Shown in pieces: positions 42,484 to 50,721 of a stretch of 64,000 nucleotides of DNA. Both the position numbers and the translations under genes were made by a program. The notes under the pieces were generated by a model. That model saw only the letters and a program-made list of their open reading frames with translations. It was not told the DNA's origin and did not search any database. Location of the stretch: assembly GCA_040768665.1 (NCBI GenBank), contig JAXGMN010000015.1:62001-126000 (forward strand), in the 5' to 3' direction. Positions within the stretch are counted from its first letter, which is position 1, and the number at the start of each line of letters is the position of its first letter. The stretch comes from JABWBD01 sp040768665. GTDB lineage: Bacteria; Planctomycetota; Planctomycetia; Pirellulales; Thermoguttaceae.

Positions 42484-44154
42484 TCAACCCTTCTTGACGC
42501 TGTTGTAGAACATCATCGCCGGGCAGCCCCCGAAGGCGACGGCCAGCCATGCGGCCTCGTCGATCTCCTCCTGGGAGAACCCCATATCGCGAGCTTTGCG
42601 AATGTGAATTTTTGCACATGGCTCGCACTTTGCCAAGATCGACAAGGCGATGGCGATCGCCCGCTTCGTGCGCGCGTCGAGCGCGCCGGGGGCATTGGCT
42701 GCCTTCATGAACTCCTGGAACTGTCCCTGCAGTGCCGCAGCCTCTGTCGCCTCCGCGGCAGCCCGCTTCTGCGGGCCGGGATTGTCTTCACAACAGCTCA
42801 CTGCTTCTGTCTCCTGATGATCACAACACGACTCGAGTAATGTATCTTCCGCGGCGACGCCCCGGCGCCGATCGTCCTCGGCCCGCGCCGGTTCGCTCTC
42901 CCTGTTCGAGATACGGCCACGTCGCCCGCCTCGGCTGTCTTGCTCGGGCACAATCCGCCTCCGCTGGTTGCGGAGGAAGACTCGGCCCGTTCCGGGCGCC
43001 AGCACACTTCCGATCGCGACGGCGGCGGTGATCCCGTCGGCATGAAGCTGTGACAAGAGTGCTTCCGTTTCCGTTGCGGGGACGGCGATCAGGAGCCCGC
43101 CGGAGGTCTGGGCATCGAAACAGATGTCGAAAGCGGCCGGCGGAACGTGATCGTCTGCGGTAATCGCCGGAAGGGAGGCCTCGCGATTCCGTTCCCCAGC
43201 TCCCGGCGCTATCCCCTCGGCAGCGCACTCCAAGACGCCGGGCAACAGCGGCAGGTCATCCCAAATGACCTCCACGTCCACACCGCTGGCTGCGGCCATC
43301 GCCGACAGGTGGCCCATCAGCCCGAAACCGGTGACGTCGGTGCAGGCATGAGCGCCATGCTGCAGCATACGCTCCGCCGCGGTCTTGTTGAGCGTCGTCA
43401 TCGAACGTGCCGCGGCTTCGACGGCACCATCGGGCGCTCGGCCAATCTGGGCGGCAAAGGCGAGGATGCCGGTCCCCAGCGGCTTGGTGAGAATCAGTCG
43501 ATCACCCGGCCGCGCCGCCGCGTTGGTGACGATCTGCCGTGGATCGATCAGTCCGGTGACAGCGAAGCCCGCCTTCACCTCGTTATCCTTGATGCTGTGA
43601 CCGCCGACGACCGGCACGCCCGCTTCCGCCATCTTGTCGATGCCGCCGCGAAGGATTTCCCGCATCACTTCGTCGGGCAGCGCGTGGATCGGGAACCCAA
43701 CGATCGACAGGGCCGTGAGCGGGCGCCCGCCCATCGCATAGACATCGCTGAGCGAATTGGCCGCCGCGACCTGGCCGAACTGATACGGATCGTCGACCGA
43801 GGGGGAGAAAACGTCGACCGTTTGCACCAGGGCCGTACGCTCGTCGAGTTGAAACACCCCCGCGTCGTCGCCGGCGGGCATGCCGACGATCACCCGAGGA
43901 TCATCCATCGAGGGCAGTCCGCCGAGAATGTTCCGCAGCGAACCGGCGTCGATCTTCGACGCGCAGCCGGCGCTTTCAACCAGTCGCGTCAAACGAACCG
44001 GCTCGCGCGGCCCCTCGGGGCGTTCGCCGGCACACGGGCACAAATCCTGCTCGAGCAGCGTGTCACAAGGACAGGGCTTTTTGGGGTTACAGACGCAGTG
44101 TCCCAACTGCATGGAGCGCTGCATCACCCTCTTTCGCCGCTGCAGGTCCTTCAT
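42484..44154 (-). CDS. selD: selenide, water dikinase with Cys-rich N-terminal extension and C-terminal AhpD-like domain
   Basis: From ATG 44154 the protein has 556 residues. Residues 1-45 hold three C-x-C pairs (HCVC, CPC, CPC). Residues about 52-400 are SelD, which makes selenophosphate from selenide and ATP: the active-site GCASKID has Cys64 and Lys67, and FSPSVDDPYQFGQVAAANSL, GGHSIKDNEVKAGFAVTG and DVTGFGLMGH follow. A linker with two vicinal cysteine pairs (ESCC, SCCE) leads to an AhpD/carboxymuconolactone-decarboxylase-like domain (about 470-556) with CEPCAKIH. Fusion of a thiol-redox domain to SelD suggests coupling of selenium reduction to phosphorylation, which is inference. Confidence 0.92.
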   Translation of the reverse strand: MKDLQRRKRVMQRSMQLGHCVCNPKKPCPCDTLLEQDLCPCAGERPEGPREPVRLTRLVESAGCASKIDAGSLRNILGGLPSMDDPRVIVGMPAGDDAGVFQLDERTALVQTVDVFSPSVDDPYQFGQVAAANSLSDVYAMGGRPLTALSIVGFPIHALPDEVMREILRGGIDKMAEAGVPVVGGHSIKDNEVKAGFAVTGLIDPRQIVTNAAARPGDRLILTKPLGTGILAFAAQIGRAPDGAVEAAARSMTTLNKTAAERMLQHGAHACTDVTGFGLMGHLSAMAAASGVDVEVIWDDLPLLPGVLECAAEGIAPGAGERNREASLPAITADDHVPPAAFDICFDAQTSGGLLIAVPATETEALLSQLHADGITAAVAIGSVLAPGTGRVFLRNQRRRIVPEQDSRGGRRGRISNRESEPARAEDDRRRGVAAEDTLLESCCDHQETEAVSCCEDNPGPQKRAAAEATEAAALQGQFQEFMKAANAPGALDARTKRAIAIALSILAKCEPCAKIHIRKARDMGFSQEEIDEAAWLAVAFGGCPAMMFYNSVKKG

Positions 44155-44326
44155 GGCGGTTCTCTGTTCTCGACAAGCACTCAGCCGCAAACGGTCGCCA
44201 TTCTAACAGGTGCTTCCGGCTCCCGCAATCAACCGGCAAGCCCCACTCCGGATTTTCCGGCAAAGAAGACAACACCCCAGGTGCCCCTATGAGGGGAAGC
44301 GGGGCGGATGCACGGACAGGCCGACA

Positions 44327-44454
44327 GATGGACAAACGGATAAGTGGATATATGGATAAATGGATAGATGGATAAGTACTCGCCGACCACTCATCCACTC
44401 ATCCACTCATCCACTCATCCACTCATCCACTCATCCACTCATCCACTCATCCAT
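44327..44454. repeat. tandem octamer array (ACTCATCC)n with degenerate GGATA flank
   Basis: About 8.5 head-to-tail copies of ACTCATCC occupy 44387-44454, with a looser (A/T)GGATA series before them (44327-44376). The array overlaps the last codons of the activase gene. A reverse-oriented, one-letter-different octamer array lies on the other side of that gene at 45256. Confidence 0.85.
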
Positions 44455-45230
44455 CCCGTCAGCCGCCTTGCTGCCAGGATTGCCGCGCCGACCGCGGCTG
44501 TCGTTTGGGGGTCGCGGGCGGCAACGACCGGCACGCCCAGGGCTGCTTTCAGTGCGATCTGCATGCCTGGGACCAGGGCCACGCCGCCGGTAAAGGCGAC
44601 GGGTTCGCCGATTTTTCGGCCGCCCATGGCAGCCACCCGGGCGGCAACCGCCGTCTGCACGCCTGCGGCGATGTCGTCCCGCCGCGCTCCGGAGGCCAAC
44701 AGCCCGACGATTTCCGTTTCGGCGAAAACGACGCACATGCTGCTGATCAACGCCTGGTTCCGGCTCGCTTTGGCCATCTCTCCGAACTCCGCCAAGCGGA
44801 CGCCCAGCCGCGTCGCGACGACCTCGAGAAAACGGCCCGTGCCGGCGGCGCAGCGGTCGTTCATGACAAAGTCGGCCACCGTGCCGTCGGTATTCAGCCG
44901 CAGGAGTTTGCTGTCTTGCCCGCCGATGTCGATGATCGTGCGGACTTCGGGCATCTTGCTGCGGACTCCCCAAGCCTGGCAGGTGATCTCGGTGATCGTG
45001 GTATCGGCGGCACGGATCAGCTTACGTCCATAGCCTGTGGCGACAGTGGCCTCCAGGTCCTGCCGAGCCAAGCCGATCTGCGCAAGCAGATGGTCGAGGA
45101 GTTGCTCCGCCAGCGCATTCTGCTCCACTCCCTGGTCCACCACGCCGGCCGCTCGGATCGAGAGGCTTTCCGCATCCAGCAGGACGACTTTGATTGTCCG
45201 CGAGCCCGCGTCGATTCCCGCACAAACCAT
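44439..45230 (-). CDS. acyl-CoA dehydratase activase (BcrAD/HgdC-type ATPase)
   Basis: ATG 45230 with GAGGAA upstream is preferred to GTG 45245. The 263-residue protein has the ASKHA nucleotide-binding motifs (CAGIDAGSRTIKVVL, IIDIGGQDSKLL, PVAFTGGVAL) and the two cysteines that hold the dimer-bridging 4Fe-4S cluster (NDRCAAGTGRF and SSMCVVFAE). Such archerases use ATP hydrolysis to inject a low-potential electron into 2-hydroxyacyl-CoA dehydratases, benzoyl-CoA reductases or double-cubane proteins. Three possible partners lie upstream. Confidence 0.92.
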   Translation of the reverse strand: MVCAGIDAGSRTIKVVLLDAESLSIRAAGVVDQGVEQNALAEQLLDHLLAQIGLARQDLEATVATGYGRKLIRAADTTITEITCQAWGVRSKMPEVRTIIDIGGQDSKLLRLNTDGTVADFVMNDRCAAGTGRFLEVVATRLGVRLAEFGEMAKASRNQALISSMCVVFAETEIVGLLASGARRDDIAAGVQTAVAARVAAMGGRKIGEPVAFTGGVALVPGMQIALKAALGVPVVAARDPQTTAAVGAAILAARRLTGWMSG

Positions 45231-45255
45231 AGTAGGATTCCTCACGGGTGGAGAG

Positions 45256-45315
45256 GTGGATTAGTGGATTAGTGGATTAGTGGATTAGTGGATTAGTGGA
45301 TTAGTGGATTAGTGG
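45256..45315. repeat. tandem octamer array (GTGGATTA)n
   Basis: About 7.5 perfect copies of GTGGATTA run from the activase start to the end of the four-helix-bundle gene. They are inverted in sense to the array at 44387. Confidence 0.9.
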
Positions 45316-45719
45316 GGGAGTGAGGCTTGCCAATCATTGGAGGTTCGCTTGGATTCAAGGGAGTTGATCAGGTGCAGGAGTTTGTTTTCCACTTCGTAAT
45401 GGAGTCGGTCAAACGTCTCGAAGTCGGCATCGGTCATGAGATGGATACGCCAGAAGCCACAGCCACGGGTGAATGCTTCGGCCAGAGAGCCTTTGGCGGT
45501 ATATAGGAACTGCAGGTATTCGGGAAGACTCCGGCGGCCGTAGCCTTCAGCAATGTTTGCCGAGACGGACTGGGCCGCATCGGCAAACTGGGACTTGAGC
45601 TTGAAATCTGACACAGGCTTGGCCAGCCGGAAAGCCATTTCAAACAGGTCCATCGCACGTTGCCACACCTCCAGCTTCATATAACCCCGATTCAAATTCC
45701 GCCGCTTAGAATACTCCAC
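45309..45719 (-). CDS. four-helix bundle protein (S23 / 23S rRNA intervening-sequence type)
   Basis: A 136-residue protein starting at GTG 45719, with an internal ATG 13 codons in. The pattern MKLEVWQRAMDLFEMAFRLA, SVSANIAEGYGR, EYLQFLYTAKGSLAE and HYEVENKLLHLINSL is typical of the four-helix bundle family first noted in rRNA intervening sequences. These genes are often found singly and flanked by simple repeats, as here. It interrupts the run of dehydratase genes. Cellular role is unknown. Confidence 0.85.
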   Translation of the reverse strand: MEYSKRRNLNRGYMKLEVWQRAMDLFEMAFRLAKPVSDFKLKSQFADAAQSVSANIAEGYGRRSLPEYLQFLYTAKGSLAEAFTRGCGFWRIHLMTDADFETFDRLHYEVENKLLHLINSLESKRTSNDWQASLPH

Positions 45720-45787
45720 CGCAAACCTCCCAATTCATCAACCCATCAACTCATCCATTAATCCACCCATCCATTTATCCATTTATC
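45720..45787. repeat. degenerate CATCCA-rich repeat tract
   Basis: The tract contains loosely repeated 'catcaa', 'catcca' and 'tttatccattt' units and overlaps the 3' end of the next gene. It belongs with the two perfect octamer arrays nearby. Confidence 0.6.
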
Positions 45788-47183
45788 CGTTCCTCCGTTC
45801 CGCCGCTTCCTCCCGGGCCACCGCGGTTTCTACGAGTGCTTCCAGCCGGGTGCGCAACGTGGGCTCGAAAGCGTCTGTGATGGGCGGGACTTCGATCTCC
45901 ACGACTGGGATGCCGAGTTCGTCCTGCACGATGCGGGCGATGACGGTGCCTTCCATCGCACAGTGGCTCGCCCCGGGGACGCGCGAGATGACGACGGCTT
46001 CCGCGCCGAACCCGCGAATGTCGGCACAGATCCGCCGCGCGCGATCGGCCGCCGAGCCGACCATGGGATCGGCCAGGGCCATTCGGGCAAGGGCTTCCAT
46101 CGGCGGCAGGTCTTCGGGGATCGGATCCAATGCGTGGCAAAACAGGTATTCGGTGCCGCACACCCGGCCGCCAACATCCTCCAGAAGGTTCATGGCGCGG
46201 AGATCCGCCACCGGATTGACCCAGAAAACCCGCACGGCATCAGCCGGCAAGACACTCGTTTCCTCCTCCACCCGCCGTTCCACCTCTTCGAGCAACTCAT
46301 CGAGGACATGAATCGTTTCCTCCTGGTCCGAGCAGAAGTGAATGGCAAGCATTTCAGCAATGAGCATCTCCAGCGCCGGCATCGGGCAGGCGCGGGCGGT
46401 GAACGCCAGGTGACGAAGCCTCCTCAGACGACGGCGGACCGCATTGGCCCGCGAAATGCCCGCTGCGAGTCGATCGACGGTCAGCGGCTCGCCCGCGTAA
46501 CGCTCCAGCGCCTCCCGCACGCGCTGCAACTCGCTACGGACAAAGGCAATCTGGCTCGGTGCCGCGCGAAAGTCGCCGGGGAGCTCTACGGCCGGTTCGC
46601 CGGGCTCCGGCGGACGCCGATGCGGTATTTCCCACCAGAACACGGGAAACCCCAGCCGTTCGATTCGCTGAGCGATCGCCCGCACGTCGTCGCAGACCGC
46701 CCCGACGCTGCACGTCAGCAGTCCCGGAAGGGGAAAATGGTCTCCGGTGACAAACGCCCCGAGCATGGCCCGCACCGGGCAGAACGACTCGCCGATTCCC
46801 TCCGCCTCGGCCTGAGCAAGCACCTGCGAGCTAGACTCCATAATGCAGGGAATCCACCAAGCGCCGTCCGGACAGAAGGCAACAACATTCGGCAGCGAAC
46901 AAGCCATCACTGGCACGGTGCCGAGGTCCTTCATTGCGCCGACAAGCTTCTTGCCTTGCGCCCGTGCCTGGTGCAGCCGTTGTTCCTCGCTAAGCAGGAA
47001 GTTCCACAGGCGCAGGGCTGCCGGCGAATTGTCCATCCGCAGCTTCAACAGCCGCAGGTCGCCGTCTGCCACGTGCCGCCGCAGCGGTCCTCCATACGCC
47101 GGCTCGCACAAACCTCGTACACGGAGGTCTTCGTAGCGGGTATCCCACTCGTCGAGCGTGATGCGTCGGGCTTTCTGGTTCAT
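45783..47183 (-). CDS. 2-hydroxyacyl-CoA dehydratase / BcrBC-like subunit (466 aa)
   Basis: Starting at ATG 47183, which overlaps the upstream stop (ATGA). Family features are the cluster-ligand region GIGESFCPVRAMLGAF, LLTCSVGAVCDDVRAIAQ, LPGDFRAAPSQIAF, RVFWVNPVADLRAMNLLED and VVISRVPGASHCAMEG near the C-terminus. These match the D-component fold (HgdA/B, BcrB/C, double-cubane proteins) with cysteines for an iron-sulfur cluster. It is the largest of three paralogues here. The substrate is not necessarily a CoA ester. Confidence 0.85.
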   Translation of the reverse strand: MNQKARRITLDEWDTRYEDLRVRGLCEPAYGGPLRRHVADGDLRLLKLRMDNSPAALRLWNFLLSEEQRLHQARAQGKKLVGAMKDLGTVPVMACSLPNVVAFCPDGAWWIPCIMESSSQVLAQAEAEGIGESFCPVRAMLGAFVTGDHFPLPGLLTCSVGAVCDDVRAIAQRIERLGFPVFWWEIPHRRPPEPGEPAVELPGDFRAAPSQIAFVRSELQRVREALERYAGEPLTVDRLAAGISRANAVRRRLRRLRHLAFTARACPMPALEMLIAEMLAIHFCSDQEETIHVLDELLEEVERRVEEETSVLPADAVRVFWVNPVADLRAMNLLEDVGGRVCGTEYLFCHALDPIPEDLPPMEALARMALADPMVGSAADRARRICADIRGFGAEAVVISRVPGASHCAMEGTVIARIVQDELGIPVVEIEVPPITDAFEPTLRTRLEALVETAVAREEAAERRNG

Positions 47184-48202
47184 TGCAGACAGGAAAGGGT
47201 TTCGCAAAAAGCTTCCAACCGCCCCAGCATACGTTGGTCGGCGCCCCGGTCGATTTGCGTTGTCTCGAAGTCGAGCAACGGTACCGGGCTCCACTCGCGA
47301 AGGGTCGGCCATTCGGCGTGCCACAGGTCGCATCCCAGGTAGCGGCAAAGCAGGATCCCGCGGACGGATCGGACCCGCAGCATCCTTTCCAGCCAGTCAT
47401 AGAGCAGCGTGTTGGGGCGGCGGAAGACGTCGGGGATGCCGCCGAAATAGGATTCTACCAGGGCATCCAGCGGATCGACTTCCATACGGTGCGGATCAAA
47501 AGGCGCGGGGAGCGTCCGTTCGCCGCCCTCTGTGGCGTCGAGCACGATGCGGCCTCCGTGCGCCTCGACCGCTTCGAACAAGGCAGAGTCTTTCTCTGCC
47601 ACCGGACCGCCAAGCAGAGCCAGGGGAATCCCGTCACCCGAACCAGCCTGCTTCTTCGGTTCGGACGGCGCCGGGATCGCTGCCGCACGACCATTGAACC
47701 GCTCGGCGTTTCCGCGGAGCTGCCCCAACCGCTCGGCGAACGCGCTGGCGCCGAGGCCCTCCCGTCCGGACAACACCTGGCGGCGGGCCTCTTCATAACG
47801 ACGCATCACCTGCAACAGCGTCTGCCTGTCGGGCGCTGTGCCGCCGAGACGCACGAGGAAACCCCCTAGCCGTTGGAGCTCGTCGCGGTAGAGTTGCCGC
47901 ACCGCGGGCGCGTGCCACGTGGCCGGCACGTGCATGAGAAAAACGGGCAGACCGCCGGCTTGCTCGACCAGCGCGGCCGCGTGTCGCATCTGGTCGCAGG
48001 TCGTGGTCAGCACGATCGCCGCTGCGTCGAGCCCGGCGTGGGCGGCCGCAACGGTCGCTTGGGCGTAGGGGCACGCACCGCGGGCGAGATTACCGTCGGG
48101 CGACGTTGCTGGTGGCGCCGGGGGTTGCCAATATGGCTCGAGGCCATGCGCGGCGATCCATTCCGGAGGGACGAAAGGCTTCCAGTACGCGACGCGTGTC
48201 AA
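47180..48202 (-). CDS. 2-hydroxyacyl-CoA dehydratase-like protein (340 aa, second paralogue)
   Basis: A shorter member of the same fold: NLARGACPYAQATVAAAHAG supplies the first cysteine, IVLTTTCDQMRHAAALV the second, and ILLCRYLGCDLWHAEWP lies near the end. It overlaps both neighbours by four bases, so the three dehydratase-like genes are translationally coupled. In known systems two unequal subunits form the catalytic heterodimer. This one and the 404-residue protein are the likeliest pair. Confidence 0.8.
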   Translation of the reverse strand: MTRVAYWKPFVPPEWIAAHGLEPYWQPPAPPATSPDGNLARGACPYAQATVAAAHAGLDAAAIVLTTTCDQMRHAAALVEQAGGLPVFLMHVPATWHAPAVRQLYRDELQRLGGFLVRLGGTAPDRQTLLQVMRRYEEARRQVLSGREGLGASAFAERLGQLRGNAERFNGRAAAIPAPSEPKKQAGSGDGIPLALLGGPVAEKDSALFEAVEAHGGRIVLDATEGGERTLPAPFDPHRMEVDPLDALVESYFGGIPDVFRRPNTLLYDWLERMLRVRSVRGILLCRYLGCDLWHAEWPTLREWSPVPLLDFETTQIDRGADQRMLGRLEAFCETLSCLQ

Positions 48203-49413
48203 GATAATACCGCTCCCCTAAAGCGCGCGGCGCGGGTTGTCTCAAGCAGGGCCTCAATGCGAACCGCAAGCCGGGCCGAGTCCGACGGCGAGTAGTCGGT
48301 CTCGATCCGCAGGTATGGGAGCTGCAACTCGTCCTCCACGAACCGCTTGATGCGGTGCGACTCGACGTCGTACGTCAGGCATGCCTGCCACACGAGATCG
48401 ATCACGCAGTCGGCCCGGTACTCGGCCGCGAGACGGCGGAGTGTATCGAGGCGGCCGTCGTTCCGCGTCATCACGGAGCAGGGCAGGTGATAGTACTTCT
48501 CCGCCAACGCCCGCAGCGGATCGGCGCCCGAGGGGTCGACATCTTCCAGGATCGGTTTCAATCCGCCGCAATTCTCCAGGCACACGACAAGCCCGCCGCT
48601 TTGCTCGACGATTTCGAGAACCCGCTCGGCACCATGCACCATCGGCACGCCGGTCATCAGGACGCGGACCTTCGACGCTCCGGTGGGATCGGAAGTTTTC
48701 TCCTTCTCTCGCAACAGATCGATGGCTCGCCGGTACTGCTCGAAGTCGGCGGCGACCCCGGAAATGCTGCTGCGGAAGTCGATCAACTGGCGACCGGTGA
48801 GCGGGGGATTCTCCGACTTCATCAAGGCGGCCAGCTCGCGGCGCAGGGCCCGTTCCTGATTCATCGTGTCGATCGCCTGGCGAAGCCGGCAATCGGTGAT
48901 TGCGACCGACCATCGCTCTTCGAGGAATCTGCGAAACTTTGCCAGCTCGCCGTGCCAGTGGACGAGGGCGTCGCCGTCGCCGGATTTCTGAGGCAGTTCG
49001 AGAATATACATCGGCCGCGACTCGGCCATGAGCTCGTACATCTTCTTCTTGCCGTCGCAGGTGGTTTCGGCGACGAGCAGGTCGGCCATTTCCAGAAACG
49101 GATTGTTCTGCTCGAGGTGGTAGCCGTAGGTCGACTTGATCAAGGGGCAGAGATTCGCGGGCAGGTGCCGCTCGGCCGACGGGATCGTCTTGGCCGAGCC
49201 GCCGCACAGGCACACCGGCACTCCGCCCGCAGCCAGGATCAGCTCACGCGGCGTAAACTCGCAGAGAATGCCCACGATCGGCCGCCCGGCAGCTTTCGCC
49301 TCGGTGGCATAGCGGTAGCAGTTCTCGATCATTTGGCCGAACCATGCGCACGGCGTCTGGGCCGCACCTTGACCGCCGTTGTTTCCGATTTGGGCACTGC
49401 AGCAATCGGTCAT
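48199..49413 (-). CDS. double-cubane-cluster / 2-hydroxyacyl-CoA dehydratase-like protein (404 aa)
   Basis: A 404-residue protein close in size and motifs to double-cubane-cluster proteins: GILCEFTPRELILAAGGVPV, CLCGGSAKTIPSAERHLPAN with LCPLIKSTYGY next, LLVAETTCDGKKKMYELM, and CVIDLVWQACLTYDVESHRI. DCCPs bind an [8Fe-9S] cluster and, with an activase, reduce small molecules such as acetylene or azide at very low potential. The N-terminus MTDCCSAQ adds a vicinal cysteine pair. It is the first of the coupled trio. Confidence 0.85.
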   Translation of the reverse strand: MTDCCSAQIGNNGGQGAAQTPCAWFGQMIENCYRYATEAKAAGRPIVGILCEFTPRELILAAGGVPVCLCGGSAKTIPSAERHLPANLCPLIKSTYGYHLEQNNPFLEMADLLVAETTCDGKKKMYELMAESRPMYILELPQKSGDGDALVHWHGELAKFRRFLEERWSVAITDCRLRQAIDTMNQERALRRELAALMKSENPPLTGRQLIDFRSSISGVAADFEQYRRAIDLLREKEKTSDPTGASKVRVLMTGVPMVHGAERVLEIVEQSGGLVVCLENCGGLKPILEDVDPSGADPLRALAEKYYHLPCSVMTRNDGRLDTLRRLAAEYRADCVIDLVWQACLTYDVESHRIKRFVEDELQLPYLRIETDYSPSDSARLAVRIEALLETTRAARFRGAVLS

Positions 49414-49494
49414 TGGTTCACCTGCATCAGCGAAGCCACTGGAAGGCGGAATTCAAACCGTTTCCGAGCGAATGAATCTCGTCCAGCGCCCTCA

Positions 49495-50298
49495 TCATCG
49501 TTTTCGTGCAACGAACTGTCCCTGCGCGATCTTGCCGGCGTGGGCCAGGTGCCGCATAAACTCCATCTCGGCGGCCAGCGCCTCCATGTGCTGCGAGTCG
49601 AAGCCAAGCAGCCGAAGCGCGTCGTAGCCGAACTGCATGCGGAGCATGTTCAAATAAAGGTCGACGTACGGCGCGAACCGGCCGGTATCCTCAGCAGCAA
49701 GGATCTCGCAGCGGTTCGCCTCGAGCAGTTCAACATAGTCCTGTTGGCTTGCAACGCTCGGAAACTTCATGAACCGCAGCCATCGTTCCGCCTCGCCGGC
49801 AGAAAGTCCGGCCGGACCTTCCATCCAATCGGTAAAGGCGATCACTCCGCCGGATTTGACCAGCCGTGCCGCCTCGGCCACCAGGCGCTTCTTTTCGACC
49901 ACGTAGCACCAGGCGTCTTCGCCCCATACGAAATCGAACCCGCCGTCGGGCAGCCCCGTCGCCGAGGCATCGGCCAGCACGAACGTCGTGCGCTGGGCCA
50001 ACCCTTCTGCTTCGCAGCGGCAGCGTCCCAGGGCAAGCACGGCCTCCGTGGCATCAACCCCGGTCATCCGGGCTACGTTGCAGAAGCGGATCAGCAGTCG
50101 CATTCCCGCTCCGGTGCAGCAGCAAAGATCGACGCCGGCAGTGCCGGAACGTATGTCGGCTCGTCGGGCCAATTCCATCGAGGACTGCAGTCCGCCGATG
50201 TGGATTTGCTGTCCCATCACCAGTTCCCACAGCTCCCGCTCGGGGCCGCGGTAAACCGCTCGAACATCGTCCAAGCCGATCTCCCCAAGAGTGTGCAT
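49495..50298 (-). CDS. SAM-dependent methyltransferase
   Basis: A class I methyltransferase of about 267 residues taking ATG 50298 (a TTG at 50385 would add 29). LGEIGLDDVRAVYRGPERELW and WELVMGQQIHIGG form the usual cap of the sarcosine/dimethylglycine-type group. Motif I reads GVDLCCCTGAGMRLL, unusually rich in cysteine, followed by VTGVDAT-like motif II (MTGVDATEAVL) and GGFDFVWGEDAWCYV. It lies 82 bases upstream of the dehydratase trio on the same strand and faces selA. Methylation of a selenium compound is a guess based only on location. Confidence 0.75.
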   Translation of the reverse strand: MHTLGEIGLDDVRAVYRGPERELWELVMGQQIHIGGLQSSMELARRADIRSGTAGVDLCCCTGAGMRLLIRFCNVARMTGVDATEAVLALGRCRCEAEGLAQRTTFVLADASATGLPDGGFDFVWGEDAWCYVVEKKRLVAEAARLVKSGGVIAFTDWMEGPAGLSAGEAERWLRFMKFPSVASQQDYVELLEANRCEILAAEDTGRFAPYVDLYLNMLRMQFGYDALRLLGFDSQHMEALAAEMEFMRHLAHAGKIAQGQFVARKR

Positions 50299-50522
50299 GG
50301 TGGCATCCAAGAATGAGGCGAAAAGGCAGGTGATTACCTTGCGAGAAGCAGGCTGTTCCGCAGCCAACCACTCCTTTATACTCAAGGGCGGTGCGGGACG
50401 CCACCGCCCCTCCGAAGAGTGTGCGGCAAGTTCTTGGAGGAGGGGACGAGAGGGGTAGGGAGTGGGTTGGTGAAAACGCGGGCATACTTTCGCCTTGCGG
50501 GCTTTCCGCCTTTGTTCCTCTT

Positions 50523-50604
50523 ATCCGTGCCCCGGCTTTTCCATCCGTGCTACTTTGCCTTCCAGTTGCTCTAATAGCACGAATGGCAAAGCCGGGGCAC
50601 GGAT
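50523..50604. repeat. palindromic element with 30-bp arms (two mismatches)
   Basis: The arms ATCCGTGCCCCGGCTTTTCC... at 50523-50552 and their complement at 50575-50604 pair over 30 positions with two mismatches around a 22-base loop. It lies between the divergent methyltransferase and selA genes. It is a third palindrome type, unrelated to types A and B. Confidence 0.85.
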
Positions 50605-50721
50605 GGATCAAGTCGTTCGCCAGACGCGGTAGCTGGGGAACCTTGGGCTCCTGCCGCGCGAGGCGGCTGGGGGCCTGGAGGCGAGCGCAAGGGACCTTCC
50701 AGCGCAAAGGGACGCTGCAAA

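Noticed and set aside
42484..44154. Selenocysteine in SelD itself
   Set aside because: The active-site position is a plain Cys codon in GCASKI and there is no in-frame TGA before the stop.
44387..44454. CRISPR-like regular repeat
   Set aside because: The unit is only eight bases with no spacers, so it is a simple tandem repeat.
45256..45315. CRISPR or integron-like array
   Set aside because: It consists of perfect 8-bp tandem copies without spacers or recombination-site structure.
48355..50316. A 653-codon plus-strand frame
   Set aside because: It lies opposite the DCCP and methyltransferase genes, which have clear motifs and coupled starts.
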